In this document: one piece after another, positions 30,416 through 39,332 of the stretch
How the letters are laid out: every line of letters begins with the position of its first letter
Position numbering within the stretch: position 1 is the stretch's first letter
The notes under the pieces: generated by a model
What the model was told of the DNA's origin: nothing
Databases searched by the model: none
The model's input: only the letters and a program-made list of their open reading frames with translations
Made by a program: the position numbers and the translations under genes
Source: Actinopolyspora mzabensis
GTDB lineage: Bacteria > Actinomycetota > Actinomycetes > Mycobacteriales > Pseudonocardiaceae
DNA: 64,000 nt
Direction: 5' to 3'
Assembly (NCBI RefSeq): GCF_900101095.1
Contig: NZ_FNFM01000007.1
Coordinates: 1 to 64,000, forward strand

Positions 30416-31420
30416 TCACCTGACGGCGCTTTGCCAGTCGCGCCACCGCCACAACGACCAGTCGCACCAGGCAGGCGGGAAGCCCATCTCGTTCAGGGAA
30501 CGTCCGGTAGGTGGGAGGACTGTGATCAGCAGGTCGATGAGATGGTCGCGCCACCGCTGCCACGTGTTCGCGTCGGCGCTCTCGGCAAGGAGGAACAGCA
30601 CGAGGCACAGCGGGCCGAAGACTCGGGAGAGCTGCGTGGTCGCCCCGGTACGCAGTGGCGCTAAAAGCTCGATCGGCCCCAGATGTTTCGAAGCGATCTG
30701 AACGTCCATATTACGGTTCCACAGCCGCGAGTGGTGGGCGCAGACGTTGCGCAGGTAGTTGATCACTTGTAGCCAGTTGGCGAGAGCTGAGCCGTTGCCC
30801 GCGCCAGTGGAGTCAACAACGCCGAGGTCGCCCGCGATCTCGTCCCGGTCACGTCTCTTGAGGCCGCTGTAGAGGGTGGAGATCCCGCCGAAATCCAGAA
30901 CCTCGGTCACGACCCATGTCGGCAGCCAACCGTCATACTTGACGCAGAAGTGCTTGACGAAGTCTTCGCTGGATCGCTGCTAGGCGTCCAGCGTACGGCG
31001 TATCCATTCCTGGTAGCGGCTGGGTTTGTCTCCGGTTGAGTTGTCGAAGCGGGCGTCGAGGTTGGTCGGGTCGAGATGCGCGAAGGGATCACGGCGCCCC
31101 AGGACGTGGCCGACCTGAACACGAACGGCGATCTCGATGCGTTCAAGAGCATCGAGCAGGTGCAGCCTCAACCGACGATCGAAGTCGTAAAGACCGACGA
31201 CCTGATCAAGACGGGTTCCGGGAACGAAGTCATCCATTCGTCCCACTCCGTTCGGATCGGGCTGGCGATAGGGATACCAGTAGCCACTGAGCCGGTAATA
31301 CCCCACGGTACGCAGGAGATGCTGCGCGTACTCGGAATCAGCGATAATCAGCCCGCGGGTGGACAACAGCTGCACCTGCTCGTGCATGCCCAGATGTGGT
31401 TTGGTGTACGCCTCAGCCAA
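30416..31420 (-). pseudogene. Abi_2 (AbiD/AbiF-type HEPN) abortive-infection gene with an in-frame amber codon
   Basis: Read through, the frame encodes about 334 aa matching Abi_2 (PF07751) end to end: TKPHLGMHEQVQLLSTRGL and GYYRLSGYWYPYR at the start, LYDFDRRLRLHLLDALERIE in the middle, then DFVKHFCVKYDGWLPTWVV and NYLRNVCAHHSRLWNRNM. The last holds the HEPN ribonuclease motif R-x4-H (RNVCAH). One TAG at 30980-30982 (codon 147) interrupts it; both halves are in the same frame and show no other damage, so a CAG-to-TAG change is likely. The TTG at 31420 has AGAGGG six bases upstream; a GTG at 31447 lacks a ribosome binding site. The truncated product would lack the nuclease motif. Confidence 0.85.
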
Positions 31421-31454
31421 GCACGCCCTCTTCCGGCGTCCGGACACAAGAAAA

Positions 31455-31487
31455 CCAGCCCGTGATCACAAAGATCAGAGGGGCTGG
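31455..31487 (-). ncRNA. Hairpin RNA preceding the Abi_2 gene (abiF-motif-like)
   Basis: In the Abi_2 direction, CCAGCCC pairs with GGGCTGG and an inner TGATC pairs with GATCA around the loop TTTGT, separated by a small internal loop. TTTTCTT follows at once, giving a terminator-like 3' end. It stops 34 bases before the TTG start. Abi_2/AbiF genes are known to be preceded by a small structured RNA (the abiF motif, recalled from the literature) thought to act with the protein, so a separate short RNA is plausible. A plain attenuator is the alternative. Confidence 0.6.
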
Positions 31488-31501
31488 CCATGTTACTGAA
31501 A

Positions 31502-31507
31502 ATGGTA
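31502..31507 (-). promoter_or_regulatory. Possible -10 box for the Abi_2-associated RNA
   Basis: TACCAT on the minus strand fits the actinobacterial -10 pattern TANNNT and lies about 15 bases before the hairpin, so a transcript would begin almost at the stem. I see no strong -35 box. The remaining 31508-31720 stretch up to aroK has no supportable gene. Confidence 0.3.
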
Positions 31508-31720
31508 GCAGAAGATGTCCGTCGACCGCGGCTCCCCGTACTGAACGCCACTACGACCAGGCCATGCCACTGTTTCCGGCCCTACCAGCAGGACATGACT
31601 CGGTCATGGAATCGCTGAGATACACCGCGATGCGGAGATGATTCCGATCATCCCACGGTACCCGTCGCGGCTCGGGCCGTACCCGCCGAGGTCGAGACTC
31701 GTTACCGCAGGCACCTGCAC

Positions 31721-32236
31721 CTAGCTGGCGGCACCGCCGAGGCGGGGCAACAGGTCGTGGACGATCTCCGCGGGGGACGACTCGTCGGTGTCGACCTCCC
31801 AGACGGCGACCTCGCGATAGAGCGGCAGCCGCTCGCGCAGCAACGCCTGGAACGTCGCCCTGGGATTCACCCCGGTCAGCAACGGCCTGGGGGCGGACAG
31901 CCCGGTCCGACGTACCCCCTCGGCCAGGCCCACCGACAGGAACAGCACCGGATGCCCCGCCAGCAGCGACCGATTCCGGTCGGTGGTCACGGCTCCCCCG
32001 CCCAGCGCGAGCACGCCCGAGTGCTCGGCCAGCGCGGCGAGCAGAGCACGTGTCTCCAGCTCCCGGAAGGCCGGTTCACCGTCGTTGGTGAAGATCTCCG
32101 GTATCGTCCTGCCCGCCAGTGCCTCGACGTCGGTGTCGGTGTCCCGGAACGGCACCCCGAGGCGTTCGGCGAGCAACTTCCCCACCTCGGTCTTGCCCGC
32201 ACCGGGTGGTCCGACGATCACCAACCGCGGGCTCAT
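31721..32236 (-). CDS. aroK: Shikimate kinase
   Basis: 171 aa. Phosphorylates shikimate at the 3-hydroxyl. Walker [12 protein letters not shown] at residues 9-19, the shikimate-binding DTDTDVEA and the [11 protein letters not shown] segment are present; the lid Arg is in [11 protein letters not shown] at 32236 overlaps the aroC stop codon (ATGA). Followed downstream by the Abi_2 insertion instead of aroB. Confidence 0.97.
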   Translation of the reverse strand: MSPRLVIVGPPGAGKTEVGKLLAERLGVPFRDTDTDVEALAGRTIPEIFTNDGEPAFRELETRALLAALAEHSGVLALGGGAVTTDRNRSLLAGHPVLFLSVGLAEGVRRTGLSAPRPLLTGVNPRATFQALLRERLPLYREVAVWEVDTDESSPAEIVHDLLPRLGGAAS

Positions 32237-33441
32237 GAGTTCTCCCCCCGGGAATCGGACCGCTCCTGCAGTGCCGTGAGGTAGCCCCGCACGTTGCGCC
32301 GGGTCTCGCCGATGGAGTCACCGCCGAACTTCTCGAGCACCGCTTCGGCCAGCACCAGCGCGACCATGGTCTCGGCCACCACCGCCGCGCGAGGCACGGC
32401 CGTGATGTCGGAACGCTGGTGCATGGCCTGCGCCTGCTCACCGGTGCGCACGTCGACGGTCGACAGCGCCCGGGGCAGGCTGGAGATCGGCTTCTTGGCG
32501 GCCCGCACGATCAACGGCTCCCCGTTGGTGATGCCACCCTCCAAGCCGCCCGCCCGGTTGCTGGCACGGTGCACCCAGTTCGGCCCGTGGGCGGGGTAGA
32601 GCTCGTCGTGGGCGGCGCTGCCCCTGCGGCGTGCGTTGGCGAACGCCTCACCGATCTCCACGCCCTTGACGGCCTGGATGCTCATCAGCGCCTGCGCCAG
32701 TTTGGCGTCGAGCTTGCGGTCCCAGTGGACGTGCGAACCCACCCCGGGCGGTAGCCCGTAGGCGACCACCTCGACCACACCGCCGAGCGTGTCGCCCTCC
32801 GACTTGGCGGCCTCGACCTCGGCCATCATCCGTTCGGTGGCGTGATCGCCGAAGGCCCGTACCGGATTCTCGTCGATGGTGGGCAGGTCGGCGGCCGTGG
32901 GCAGCGTCTCGTGCGCGGCGTCCACGTCCCCCAGCGAGACGACGTGGCTGACCAGTTCCACCCCGAGCAGCTGGCGCAGGAAGTGCCGCGCCACAGTTCC
33001 CACCGCCACTCGGGCGGCCGTCTCCCTGGCGCTGGCGCGCTCCAGCACCGGACGGGACTCGTCGAAGTCGTACTTCTGCATCCCGGGAAGATCGGCGTGG
33101 CCCGGCCGTGGCCGGGTCAGCGGTTCGTTGCGGGCCAACGAGGCCAGTACGTCGGGATCCACCGGATCAGCGGCCATCACCTGCTGCCACTTGGGCCACT
33201 CGGTGTTGCCGATCCGCACGGCCACCGGGCTCCCCTGGGTGAGGCCGTGTCGGATGCCGCCGATCACTTCCAGCTCGTCGGACTCGAAATTCATCCGAGG
33301 ACTACGCCCGAACCCGAGCTTGCGACGCTCGAGCTGGGCGTTGATGTCCTCGGTGGTGACCTCGACGCCGGCCACCATTCCTTCCAAAACCCCCACCAAT
33401 GCGGGACCGTGTGATTCCCCGGCGGTCATCCAGCGCAGCAC
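32233..33441 (-). CDS. aroC: Chorismate synthase
   Basis: 402 aa from the GTG at 33441. FMN-dependent elimination of phosphate from EPSP to give chorismate. The start [20 protein letters not shown], the [13 protein letters not shown] segment and [14 protein letters not shown] are diagnostic. The frame extends 28 codons further upstream without similarity. First gene of the aroC-K-(Abi_2)-B-Q run; 102 bases separate it from the prepilin peptidase gene. Confidence 0.97.
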   Translation of the reverse strand: MLRWMTAGESHGPALVGVLEGMVAGVEVTTEDINAQLERRKLGFGRSPRMNFESDELEVIGGIRHGLTQGSPVAVRIGNTEWPKWQQVMAADPVDPDVLASLARNEPLTRPRPGHADLPGMQKYDFDESRPVLERASARETAARVAVGTVARHFLRQLLGVELVSHVVSLGDVDAAHETLPTAADLPTIDENPVRAFGDHATERMMAEVEAAKSEGDTLGGVVEVVAYGLPPGVGSHVHWDRKLDAKLAQALMSIQAVKGVEIGEAFANARRRGSAAHDELYPAHGPNWVHRASNRAGGLEGGITNGEPLIVRAAKKPISSLPRALSTVDVRTGEQAQAMHQRSDITAVPRAAVVAETMVALVLAEAVLEKFGGDSIGETRRNVRGYLTALQERSDSRGENS

Positions 33442-33543
33442 GCCCGCGATCCTGTCACGGGGTGCCGCGTGCCGGACAGCACGGGTGCAAAGTAGGTCAG
33501 GTTCCGCCGAACACCACCGTCCCAACCCGCGGACCGGGAGGGG

Positions 33544-34233
33544 TCAACCCGTGAGATATCCGGTGATGGGCGGAGCCGGAAGGTGCGGGGCGGGAAACGC
33601 CGTCACCAACCAGGCGGGCAGCAGCATCGCCGGTCCGTGCGGTAACCGCCACCGCAGGGTGAGGACGGCGGCCAGCAGGGTCAGCGACGCCGCGGCGAGT
33701 ATTACGGCGGGCACGGCCAGCGGATCCACCACACCCACCGGTAAACCGAGCACGCAGCCGAGTTTCACGTCGCCGGGGCCGAGCACATCGGGCCGGGCCA
33801 GCCGCACCAGCGCGTAACAACCACCGAACAGCAACGAGCCCACCAGCCCGCCCCACAGTGCCGCACCACGCTGGCTCGCCACCGCCCAGTGGCACAGTGC
33901 CGCCAGCAGCGGAACGAGCACGGGAAACGTCAACCGGTCCGGCAACCGGGCCACGGTCAGATCACAGGCGGCGAGCGCGACACCGAACCAACCCACCAAC
34001 ACCGGAACCGGCAACCACCGGAGGTCGAGACCGCCGTAGCACACGGCGGGAGCCAGCGAGGCCCACAACACGGCCAGGGCCGCCCGGCACGGCAACACCC
34101 TGACCGGTGTCGCACCTGCCAGGGCCCGGGTCGCGAGGTGAGCACACCCCGCGCCGCAGGACCACCCCAGTGGGAAGAGCACCCCGACCGCGAGGGAGAT
34201 CGCCGGCGGAGTGGCGAGCGAACAGTCGAACAC
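33544..34233 (-). CDS. A24-family prepilin peptidase (PilD/TadV-like)
   Basis: 229 aa with six to seven predicted membrane helices. It carries both catalytic aspartates of type IV prepilin peptidases: the first in ACDLTVARLPDRLT, the second in the GPGDVKLG motif. It lacks the N-terminal methyltransferase domain of long PilD enzymes. A prepilin peptidase gene also lies between aroC and aroE in mycobacteria, so position is conserved, but no pilin or tad genes are in this window. GTG start at 34233 is the best available. Confidence 0.88.
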   Translation of the reverse strand: MFDCSLATPPAISLAVGVLFPLGWSCGAGCAHLATRALAGATPVRVLPCRAALAVLWASLAPAVCYGGLDLRWLPVPVLVGWFGVALAACDLTVARLPDRLTFPVLVPLLAALCHWAVASQRGAALWGGLVGSLLFGGCYALVRLARPDVLGPGDVKLGCVLGLPVGVVDPLAVPAVILAAASLTLLAAVLTLRWRLPHGPAMLLPAWLVTAFPAPHLPAPPITGYLTG

Positions 34234-34362
34234 GCCGACAGCGTCGGGGTCCGCTCCCCGAGGCGCACGCGAGTACGGCGATGTCCCCGGCGTGTCGGGA
34301 ACCGCGACCGCCGAACCGGCAGCGGTCCCCGAATCACGAACGGCGCCGGCCTGCGGAGCGCA

Positions 34363-34818
34363 TCACGACTCGATGGTGAACAGCGGGTCCCCGCCGTTGA
34401 CCCGCACGTCGTCGGCCATGTCCGACAACGCGTCCTGGCCGACCTCGAGTGCCACCACAGGACACACCGAGGAGTAGCCCTGCTCCTCGACCTCGGTGGG
34501 ATTCCAGCTCACGACCGGGCTGCCCGCCTCGACACGTGCCCCCTTGGCCGCGTGCAGCGTGAATCCCGCACCTTCGAGCTTGACGGTGTCGATTCCCAGG
34601 TGCACCAGAACGGCCTTGCCGTCGTCGGTGGAGACGACGAAGGCGTGCGGGTGCAGCGTCGACAGGACGCCGTCCACCGGCGCCACGGCCTCCGAGGTGC
34701 CACCGCTCGGTTTGACCGCCACACCGGGGCCGACCATCGACTGGGAGAAAACGGGGTCCGGCACCTCGCTCATGGGGGCGACCAGCCCCGTCACCGGACT
34801 GAGTACCTGAACGCTCAC
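34363..34818 (-). CDS. crr: PTS glucose-type IIA protein
   Basis: 151 aa. Cytoplasmic phosphocarrier of the glucose/N-acetylglucosamine PTS. The two active-site histidines are in LSTLHPHAFVV and the phosphorylated one in VLVHLGIDTVKLEG. GTG at 34818 overlaps the IIB stop as GTGA. In some actinomycetes IIA-Glc also regulates permeases; that role cannot be read here. Confidence 0.93.
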   Translation of the reverse strand: MSVQVLSPVTGLVAPMSEVPDPVFSQSMVGPGVAVKPSGGTSEAVAPVDGVLSTLHPHAFVVSTDDGKAVLVHLGIDTVKLEGAGFTLHAAKGARVEAGSPVVSWNPTEVEEQGYSSVCPVVALEVGQDALSDMADDVRVNGGDPLFTIES

Positions 34819-35051
34819 AACAAATCCTCGATATCGCTCGCGATGGTGTCCGCTTCCGGGCCCACTACGACCTGGACAACCGTGCCCTGCTGCATAACGC
34901 CGTGCGCACCCGCTTTCTTCAACGCGGGCTCGTCGACCTTGGCGCCGTCCTCCAGCTCACAACGCAGTCGCGTAATGCACGGCTCGATCTCGACGACGTT
35001 GCCCTGTCCGCCCAGCGCGGCCAGGATCGCCGAAGCCTTGTCATCAGCCAC
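34815..35051 (-). CDS. PTS glucose/GlcNAc-type IIB protein
   Basis: 78 aa, a free-standing EIIB domain. The phosphorylated cysteine is Cys25 in the family motif VVEIEPCITRLRCELED. Passes phosphate from IIA to the sugar at IIC. Overlaps the IIA gene and is divergent from the IIC gene, with about 300 bases between them. Confidence 0.93.
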   Translation of the reverse strand: MADDKASAILAALGGQGNVVEIEPCITRLRCELEDGAKVDEPALKKAGAHGVMQQGTVVQVVVGPEADTIASDIEDLL

Positions 35052-35357
35052 CGAAATCCTCCACTCTCGATCACTCGCGCCTCGAGTGTCCCCACACAGC
35101 TAACCACGCCGCCCCGGGCACGTCCGATGTCGAACCGGCAACGAATCGGCCATCCGCTTGACACCCGTTCGCCCGGAAGCGCAAGGTTCCCTCCAACTGG
35201 TTTAGACCTTACCGTACCAACAGCCTGGCGAAGGTACGAGTGATTCGACGGGCAGTAAGCGACAGGTGCGCCCACCCCCCGACCGGGAGCACCGGGGCGA
35301 ACTGGCCGCGACGTGTCGAAACCGTTCCAACGCACCGGTGTATCCAGGAGGTACTCG
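35052..35357. other. Divergent PTS promoter region
   Basis: 306 bases between the IIB start (minus) and IIC start (plus). It holds a TTGACA at 35158-35163, a possible -35 for the IIC-HPr direction, and the DasR-like dyad at 35196-35211. No gene is supportable. Confidence 0.5.
35196..35211. promoter_or_regulatory. DasR-like operator (dre site)
   Basis: ACTGGTTTAGACCTTA agrees with the DasR consensus ACTGGTCTAGACCAGT in 12 of 16 positions, including the central GGT-TAGACC. DasR is the GntR-family regulator of GlcNAc uptake and PTS genes in Streptomyces and Saccharopolyspora. The site lies between the divergent IIB/IIA and IIC/HPr genes, so one bound repressor could control both. Confidence 0.65.
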
Positions 35358-36632
35358 ATGAGCACCAGCGCCAGCCCGTCCTCGGGCGGCAGCAAGACTT
35401 TCGCGCAGCTACAGCGGCTGGGCAAAAGCCTGATGCTCCCCATCGCAGTGCTGCCGGCGGCGGCACTGCTGCTTCGACTCGGCCAGGATGACCTGATCGG
35501 CGCCATCCCCGGCCTGACCGAGGCAGGCAGCGTCATCAGCTCCGCGGGCGGGGCGTTGTTCGACAACCTACCGCTGCTGTTCGCGATCGGCGTGGCGATC
35601 GGGTTCGCCCGAAAAGCCGACGGCTCCACCGCCCTGGCGGGCGCGGTGGGCTATCTGGTGCTGGCCGGGGTGCTTTACCAGATGACCGGCACCGAGGGCG
35701 AGACCGTCTACAACAAGGGGCCCTACGGGGTGCTGGGTGGCATCATCGCCGGCCTGGTGGCAGCGACGCTGTGGCAGCGCTTCCACCGGATCAAACTCCC
35801 CTCCTACCTGGGCTTCTTCGGCGGACGTCGGTTCGTCCCGATCATCACCTCGGTGGTCATGCTGGCCATCGGCGTGGTGCTGGGAATCGTCTTCCCCTTC
35901 TTCGACCAGGCACTCACGGCTTTCAGTGACGCGGTGACCGGCAGCGTCGTCGCGGGCGGCGGAATCTACGGTGTGGTCAACCGGCTGCTGCTGCCGATCG
36001 GCCTGCACCACATCCCGAACGCCATCCTGTGGTTCAGCACCGGCGAGTACCAGGGCGCCCAGGGCGACATCAACCGGTTCTTCGAGGGCGACCCCAGCGC
36101 GGGAACCTTCATGACCGGGTTCTTCCCCATCTTCATGTTCGCGCTGCCAGCCGCCGCGCTGGCGATCTACCACTCGGCCAAGCCCTCCCAGCGCAAGCTG
36201 GTCGGCGGTATCATGTTCTCCACGGGACTGACCGCCTTCCTGACCGGTGTCACCGAGCCGCTGGAGTTCTCGTTCATCTTCGTGGCGTGGCCGCTGCTGA
36301 TCGTGCACGCGGTCCTGACCGGAACCTCACTGGCGCTGGTCAACGCACTGGACATCCACCACGGCTTCGGTTTCTCCGCCGGGGCCATCGACTACCTGCT
36401 CAACTTCGGAATCGCGCAGAAACCACTGTGGTTGATCCCGATCGGGCTGGTGTACGCGGTCATCTACTACTTCCTGTTCCGGATCATCATCACGAAGATG
36501 AAGCTGCCCACACCGGGCAGGGAGGACGACGCGGAAACCGAGCAGTCGGAGACCGAAACCGCTACGGCGAGCACGGGGAGCACGGGTTCCGCCGAGAGCG
36601 GTGATTCCACCACCAGCGGGAGCAAGACCTGA
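35358..36632 (+). CDS. PTS N-acetylglucosamine/glucose IIC permease
   Basis: 424 aa from the ATG at 35358, preceded by AGGAGG at good spacing. About ten membrane helices; the start LQRLGKSLMLPIAVLPAAAL and HGFGFSAGAIDYLLNF are typical of the glucose/GlcNAc EIIC family. It is a IIC-only protein (IIB is the separate 78-aa gene), similar to NagE2-type systems of streptomycetes. The last 45 residues form a Glu/Ser/Thr-rich tail. HPr follows on the same strand. Confidence 0.94.
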   Translation: MSTSASPSSGGSKTFAQLQRLGKSLMLPIAVLPAAALLLRLGQDDLIGAIPGLTEAGSVISSAGGALFDNLPLLFAIGVAIGFARKADGSTALAGAVGYLVLAGVLYQMTGTEGETVYNKGPYGVLGGIIAGLVAATLWQRFHRIKLPSYLGFFGGRRFVPIITSVVMLAIGVVLGIVFPFFDQALTAFSDAVTGSVVAGGGIYGVVNRLLLPIGLHHIPNAILWFSTGEYQGAQGDINRFFEGDPSAGTFMTGFFPIFMFALPAAALAIYHSAKPSQRKLVGGIMFSTGLTAFLTGVTEPLEFSFIFVAWPLLIVHAVLTGTSLALVNALDIHHGFGFSAGAIDYLLNFGIAQKPLWLIPIGLVYAVIYYFLFRIIITKMKLPTPGREDDAETEQSETETATASTGSTGSAESGDSTTSGSKT

Positions 36633-36683
36633 TTCTCGAGGACTCACGAGGATCGGTAGGCCACGACGAGAACGGACGAGGAG

Positions 36684-36953
36684 ATGCCTGAACGACACGT
36701 CACCGTCGCGAGCAAGGTCGGTCTGCACGCCCGGCCCGCGGCCATGCTGGCCAAGGAAGCGGCCGCGCAGTCGGTGAAGATCACCATCCGCAAGCAGGAG
36801 ACGGACCCGGTGGAGGCCGCCAGCGTCCTGGGGTTGATGACCCTGGGAGCCGCGTACGGCGACGAAGTCGTGCTCGCCGCCGACGGTGAGGGGGCCGACG
36901 ACGCGCTGGATCGGATCGCCGAGCTCGTCAACAGCGAGCTGGACGGCTCTTGA
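36684..36953 (+). CDS. ptsH: Phosphocarrier protein HPr
   Basis: 89 aa. Carries phosphate from enzyme I to IIA. The active-site His15 is in KVGLHARPA and the potential regulatory serine is Ser47 in ASVLGLMTLGA. GAGGAG touches the ATG. No enzyme I gene is in the window, so EI must be encoded elsewhere. Placed 51 bases after IIC and followed by a strong terminator. Confidence 0.96.
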   Translation: MPERHVTVASKVGLHARPAAMLAKEAAAQSVKITIRKQETDPVEAASVLGLMTLGAAYGDEVVLAADGEGADDALDRIAELVNSELDGS

Positions 36954-37036
36954 TGGAAACCGTAGTGGCTCGGTCTCCGTAGTGGGCCGCTTGGCGGAAC
37001 CTCGCGCGGCGGCGCCGATCGCGTGAGTGGTGCAAC

Positions 37037-37073
37037 CGTGGGCCGGTTCCCTGCCCCAGGGGACCGGCCCACG
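37037..37073. terminator. Terminator between ptsH and aroE
   Basis: CGTGGGCCGGT (37037-37047) pairs with ACCGGCCCACG (37063-37073), continued inward by TCCCT/AGGGG with one G-T pair and a five-base loop. It lies between the convergent ends of ptsH and aroE and should act in both directions. Confidence 0.8.
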
Positions 37074-37148
37074 TTCGTGCGAAACCTCGCGGCACCAAGA
37101 CGACCGGGCCACCCCGGCATGTTCACCGCGACGAACCACCCGCCCCGC

Positions 37149-38042
37149 TCAGAGCAGCGGGAGCGGCACCATCCCGCCGGTGGCCTCGGACAGCGCGTCC
37201 CGCATCGCCGGGCGCGGAGCCGGTTTCCCCGTGAACAATTCGACCTGGCCGAACGACTGGTGCAACAGCATGTCGAGCCCGGTCGCCAATCGCCCGCCCG
37301 CCGCGTGCACGGCGGCTGCCAGCGGCGTGGGCCAGGGGTGGTAAACCACGTCCAGCACCCGGCCAGCCGCCGCCAGCTCACGAACGCGGTCATCCACCGC
37401 TCCGGCGGGCAGGGTGGACACCACCACATCGGCCGTCGCGGCGGCCCTCGCCAGATCCAGCGATCCCAGTTCCCGGCTCCCGGCCCGCACACCGACGCGC
37501 TCGGCCGTGGCCAGCGCGGACCCGGCCCGGTCGGGGTCGCGTACCGCCAGGGTCGCGGTACGCACCCCCAGCTCGGCGAACGCGGCGAGTACGGCCAGGG
37601 CAGTGCCACCGGCACCCAGCACCAGCCCGGTGCGCTCCCCCGTGCCGGCCGCACCGGGGAACCCGCAGGCCGCACGCAGCGCCCCGGTGATGCCGTCGAC
37701 ATCGGTGCAGTCCGCGTACCACGCACCGTCGGAACGCCGGACCAGCGTGTTGGCGGCACCGACCGCGACGGCGCGCTCACTGGCCTCCGAGGCCAGCTCC
37801 AGCGCCGCGTGCTTGCCCGGCATGGTCACCGACAGCCCGCGCCAGTCGGCATCGAGCTCACCCACCAGCGTCCGCAACCCCTCGGCGTCCCGTTCGATGC
37901 GCTGGTACGACCAGTCGTGCAGCCCCAGAGCCGCGTAGGCGGATCCGTGCAGCACCGGGGAGAGCGAGTGCTCCACGGGAGACCCCACCACCCCGGCTCT
38001 CACCGCACGAGACTCCACCGCATCGGGTGACTGAGCGGACAT
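37149..38042 (-). CDS. aroE: Shikimate dehydrogenase
   Basis: 297 aa. NADPH-dependent reduction of 3-dehydroshikimate. The substrate site has SPVEHSLSPVLHGSAY (residues 22-37) and the catalytic lysine in SVTMPGKHAAL; the dinucleotide fold shows LVLGAGGTALAVLAAF. It precedes the mltG-ruvX-alaS genes in the order also seen in mycobacteria, separated from aroC by the prepilin peptidase and PTS genes. Confidence 0.94.
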   Translation of the reverse strand: MSAQSPDAVESRAVRAGVVGSPVEHSLSPVLHGSAYAALGLHDWSYQRIERDAEGLRTLVGELDADWRGLSVTMPGKHAALELASEASERAVAVGAANTLVRRSDGAWYADCTDVDGITGALRAACGFPGAAGTGERTGLVLGAGGTALAVLAAFAELGVRTATLAVRDPDRAGSALATAERVGVRAGSRELGSLDLARAAATADVVVSTLPAGAVDDRVRELAAAGRVLDVVYHPWPTPLAAAVHAAGGRLATGLDMLLHQSFGQVELFTGKPAPRPAMRDALSEATGGMVPLPLL

Positions 38043-38108
38043 CCCGGAAGCTCCCTTTCGAAACCGGACTCTCGTACGACGTTTCGGGACCGCTTTCGCG
38101 GACGAACG

Positions 38109-39320
38109 TCACACCCCGTTGCGGTCGGCCTTCTGCTGAGCCTGTTTGTGCTGCTCGAAGGTCTTGGAGAAGCACGAGGTGCCGTCCTGGCGGCATTTGA
38201 CGAAGTACTTCCAGTCCCCCTCGGCGGGGTTGGCGGCCGCCTTGATCGCCGCCGTGCTGGGCACGGAGATCGGTGTGGGCGGCAGCCCGGTCCTGTTGTA
38301 GGTGTTGTACGGGCCTTCCTTGGCCCTGTCCTCGTCGTCGGTGTAGAGCTGCGGGTCCTCGACGACGTAGTTGATCGTCGAATCGAGCTCGAGCCGCATG
38401 TCTATGGCCAGCCGGTTCTCGATCACACGTGCCACCTTGCCGAAGTCCTCGGTGATGCCCTCGCTCTGCACCAGGGAAGCGATCCGCAGCAGTTCGTAGC
38501 GCGAGTGGCCGGAGTCCGAGGCCAGATTCGACAGCCCCACGGCACGCAGCTTGTCGAAGGAGTCCGACAGCACCGAACGCAGCACCTCGACGGGATCGGC
38601 GTTGGGTTGGACGTGGTAGATCCCCGGCAGCAGGAGCCCCTCGAGGCGTCGCCTCGGGTGGGGAACGTCCGAGATCGCGTCGGCGGCCCACTCGGGGAGT
38701 CCGAGTTCGGCAGCCGGGGTCTCGGTGGCGGCACGGGTCAAGCGCTCCTTGCTGATACACCCTTGAGAACTCCCGTCCCCGGTGCAGGTGGCCGCGGCCA
38801 ACCGGGTGAGGATGCCCTCCTTCACCTTCCCGTCCGGAAGGTTGTGATCGGCGAGCTGCATCCCACCGCGGACCTCCACCATGCCCGCCCTGGCCTCGTC
38901 GGAGACGATGCGCTCGACGGCCGCCTCCCCGGACATCTCGGAGCGCATCAGGTAGAAGCCCGGCTGGATGCCCTTGATCTCACTGTTTCCCTCGGCGGCA
39001 CGGATGAACGCGGCGGCGGAGGCCACCACGTCCCGCTCCGAGAGAGTGCCCGCGATGGCACTGGTGGTTTCACCGGGCCGGATCTCGACGACGACCTGCC
39101 CGTTGCCGCTCCCCTCGTAGTCCTCGTAGCTGCCGAGCCGCAGCAACTGCAGCACGCCGTAGCCGGCACCGCCGGCGACGATCAGCAGTACCAGTATTCC
39201 GGAGCACGCCGTGACGATGCGTCGACGTCGTCGACGGTGCAGCCGTTCCCGCTCCGCCGCACGGCCGCCACGTGGTGCGTCTCCAGCGTCATCGGTGAAC
39301 AGACCGAGATCATCGTTCAC
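38109..39320 (-). CDS. mltG: Endolytic murein transglycosylase MltG (YceG-like)
   Basis: 403 aa. A cytoplasmic acidic/basic N-terminus, one membrane helix (residues about 35-57) and an extracellular YceG domain that cuts nascent glycan strands. The catalytic glutamate segment is IASLVQSEGITEDF; GLPPTPISVPSTAAIKAAA is the family C-terminal motif. An insert with two cysteines (ATCTGDGSSQGCIS) may form a disulfide. GTG start; 12 bases after ruvX. Confidence 0.95.
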   Translation of the reverse strand: MNDDLGLFTDDAGDAPRGGRAAERERLHRRRRRRIVTACSGILVLLIVAGGAGYGVLQLLRLGSYEDYEGSGNGQVVVEIRPGETTSAIAGTLSERDVVASAAAFIRAAEGNSEIKGIQPGFYLMRSEMSGEAAVERIVSDEARAGMVEVRGGMQLADHNLPDGKVKEGILTRLAAATCTGDGSSQGCISKERLTRAATETPAAELGLPEWAADAISDVPHPRRRLEGLLLPGIYHVQPNADPVEVLRSVLSDSFDKLRAVGLSNLASDSGHSRYELLRIASLVQSEGITEDFGKVARVIENRLAIDMRLELDSTINYVVEDPQLYTDDEDRAKEGPYNTYNRTGLPPTPISVPSTAAIKAAANPAEGDWKYFVKCRQDGTSCFSKTFEQHKQAQQKADRNGV

Positions 39321-39332
39321 GCCGGGGTCCTC

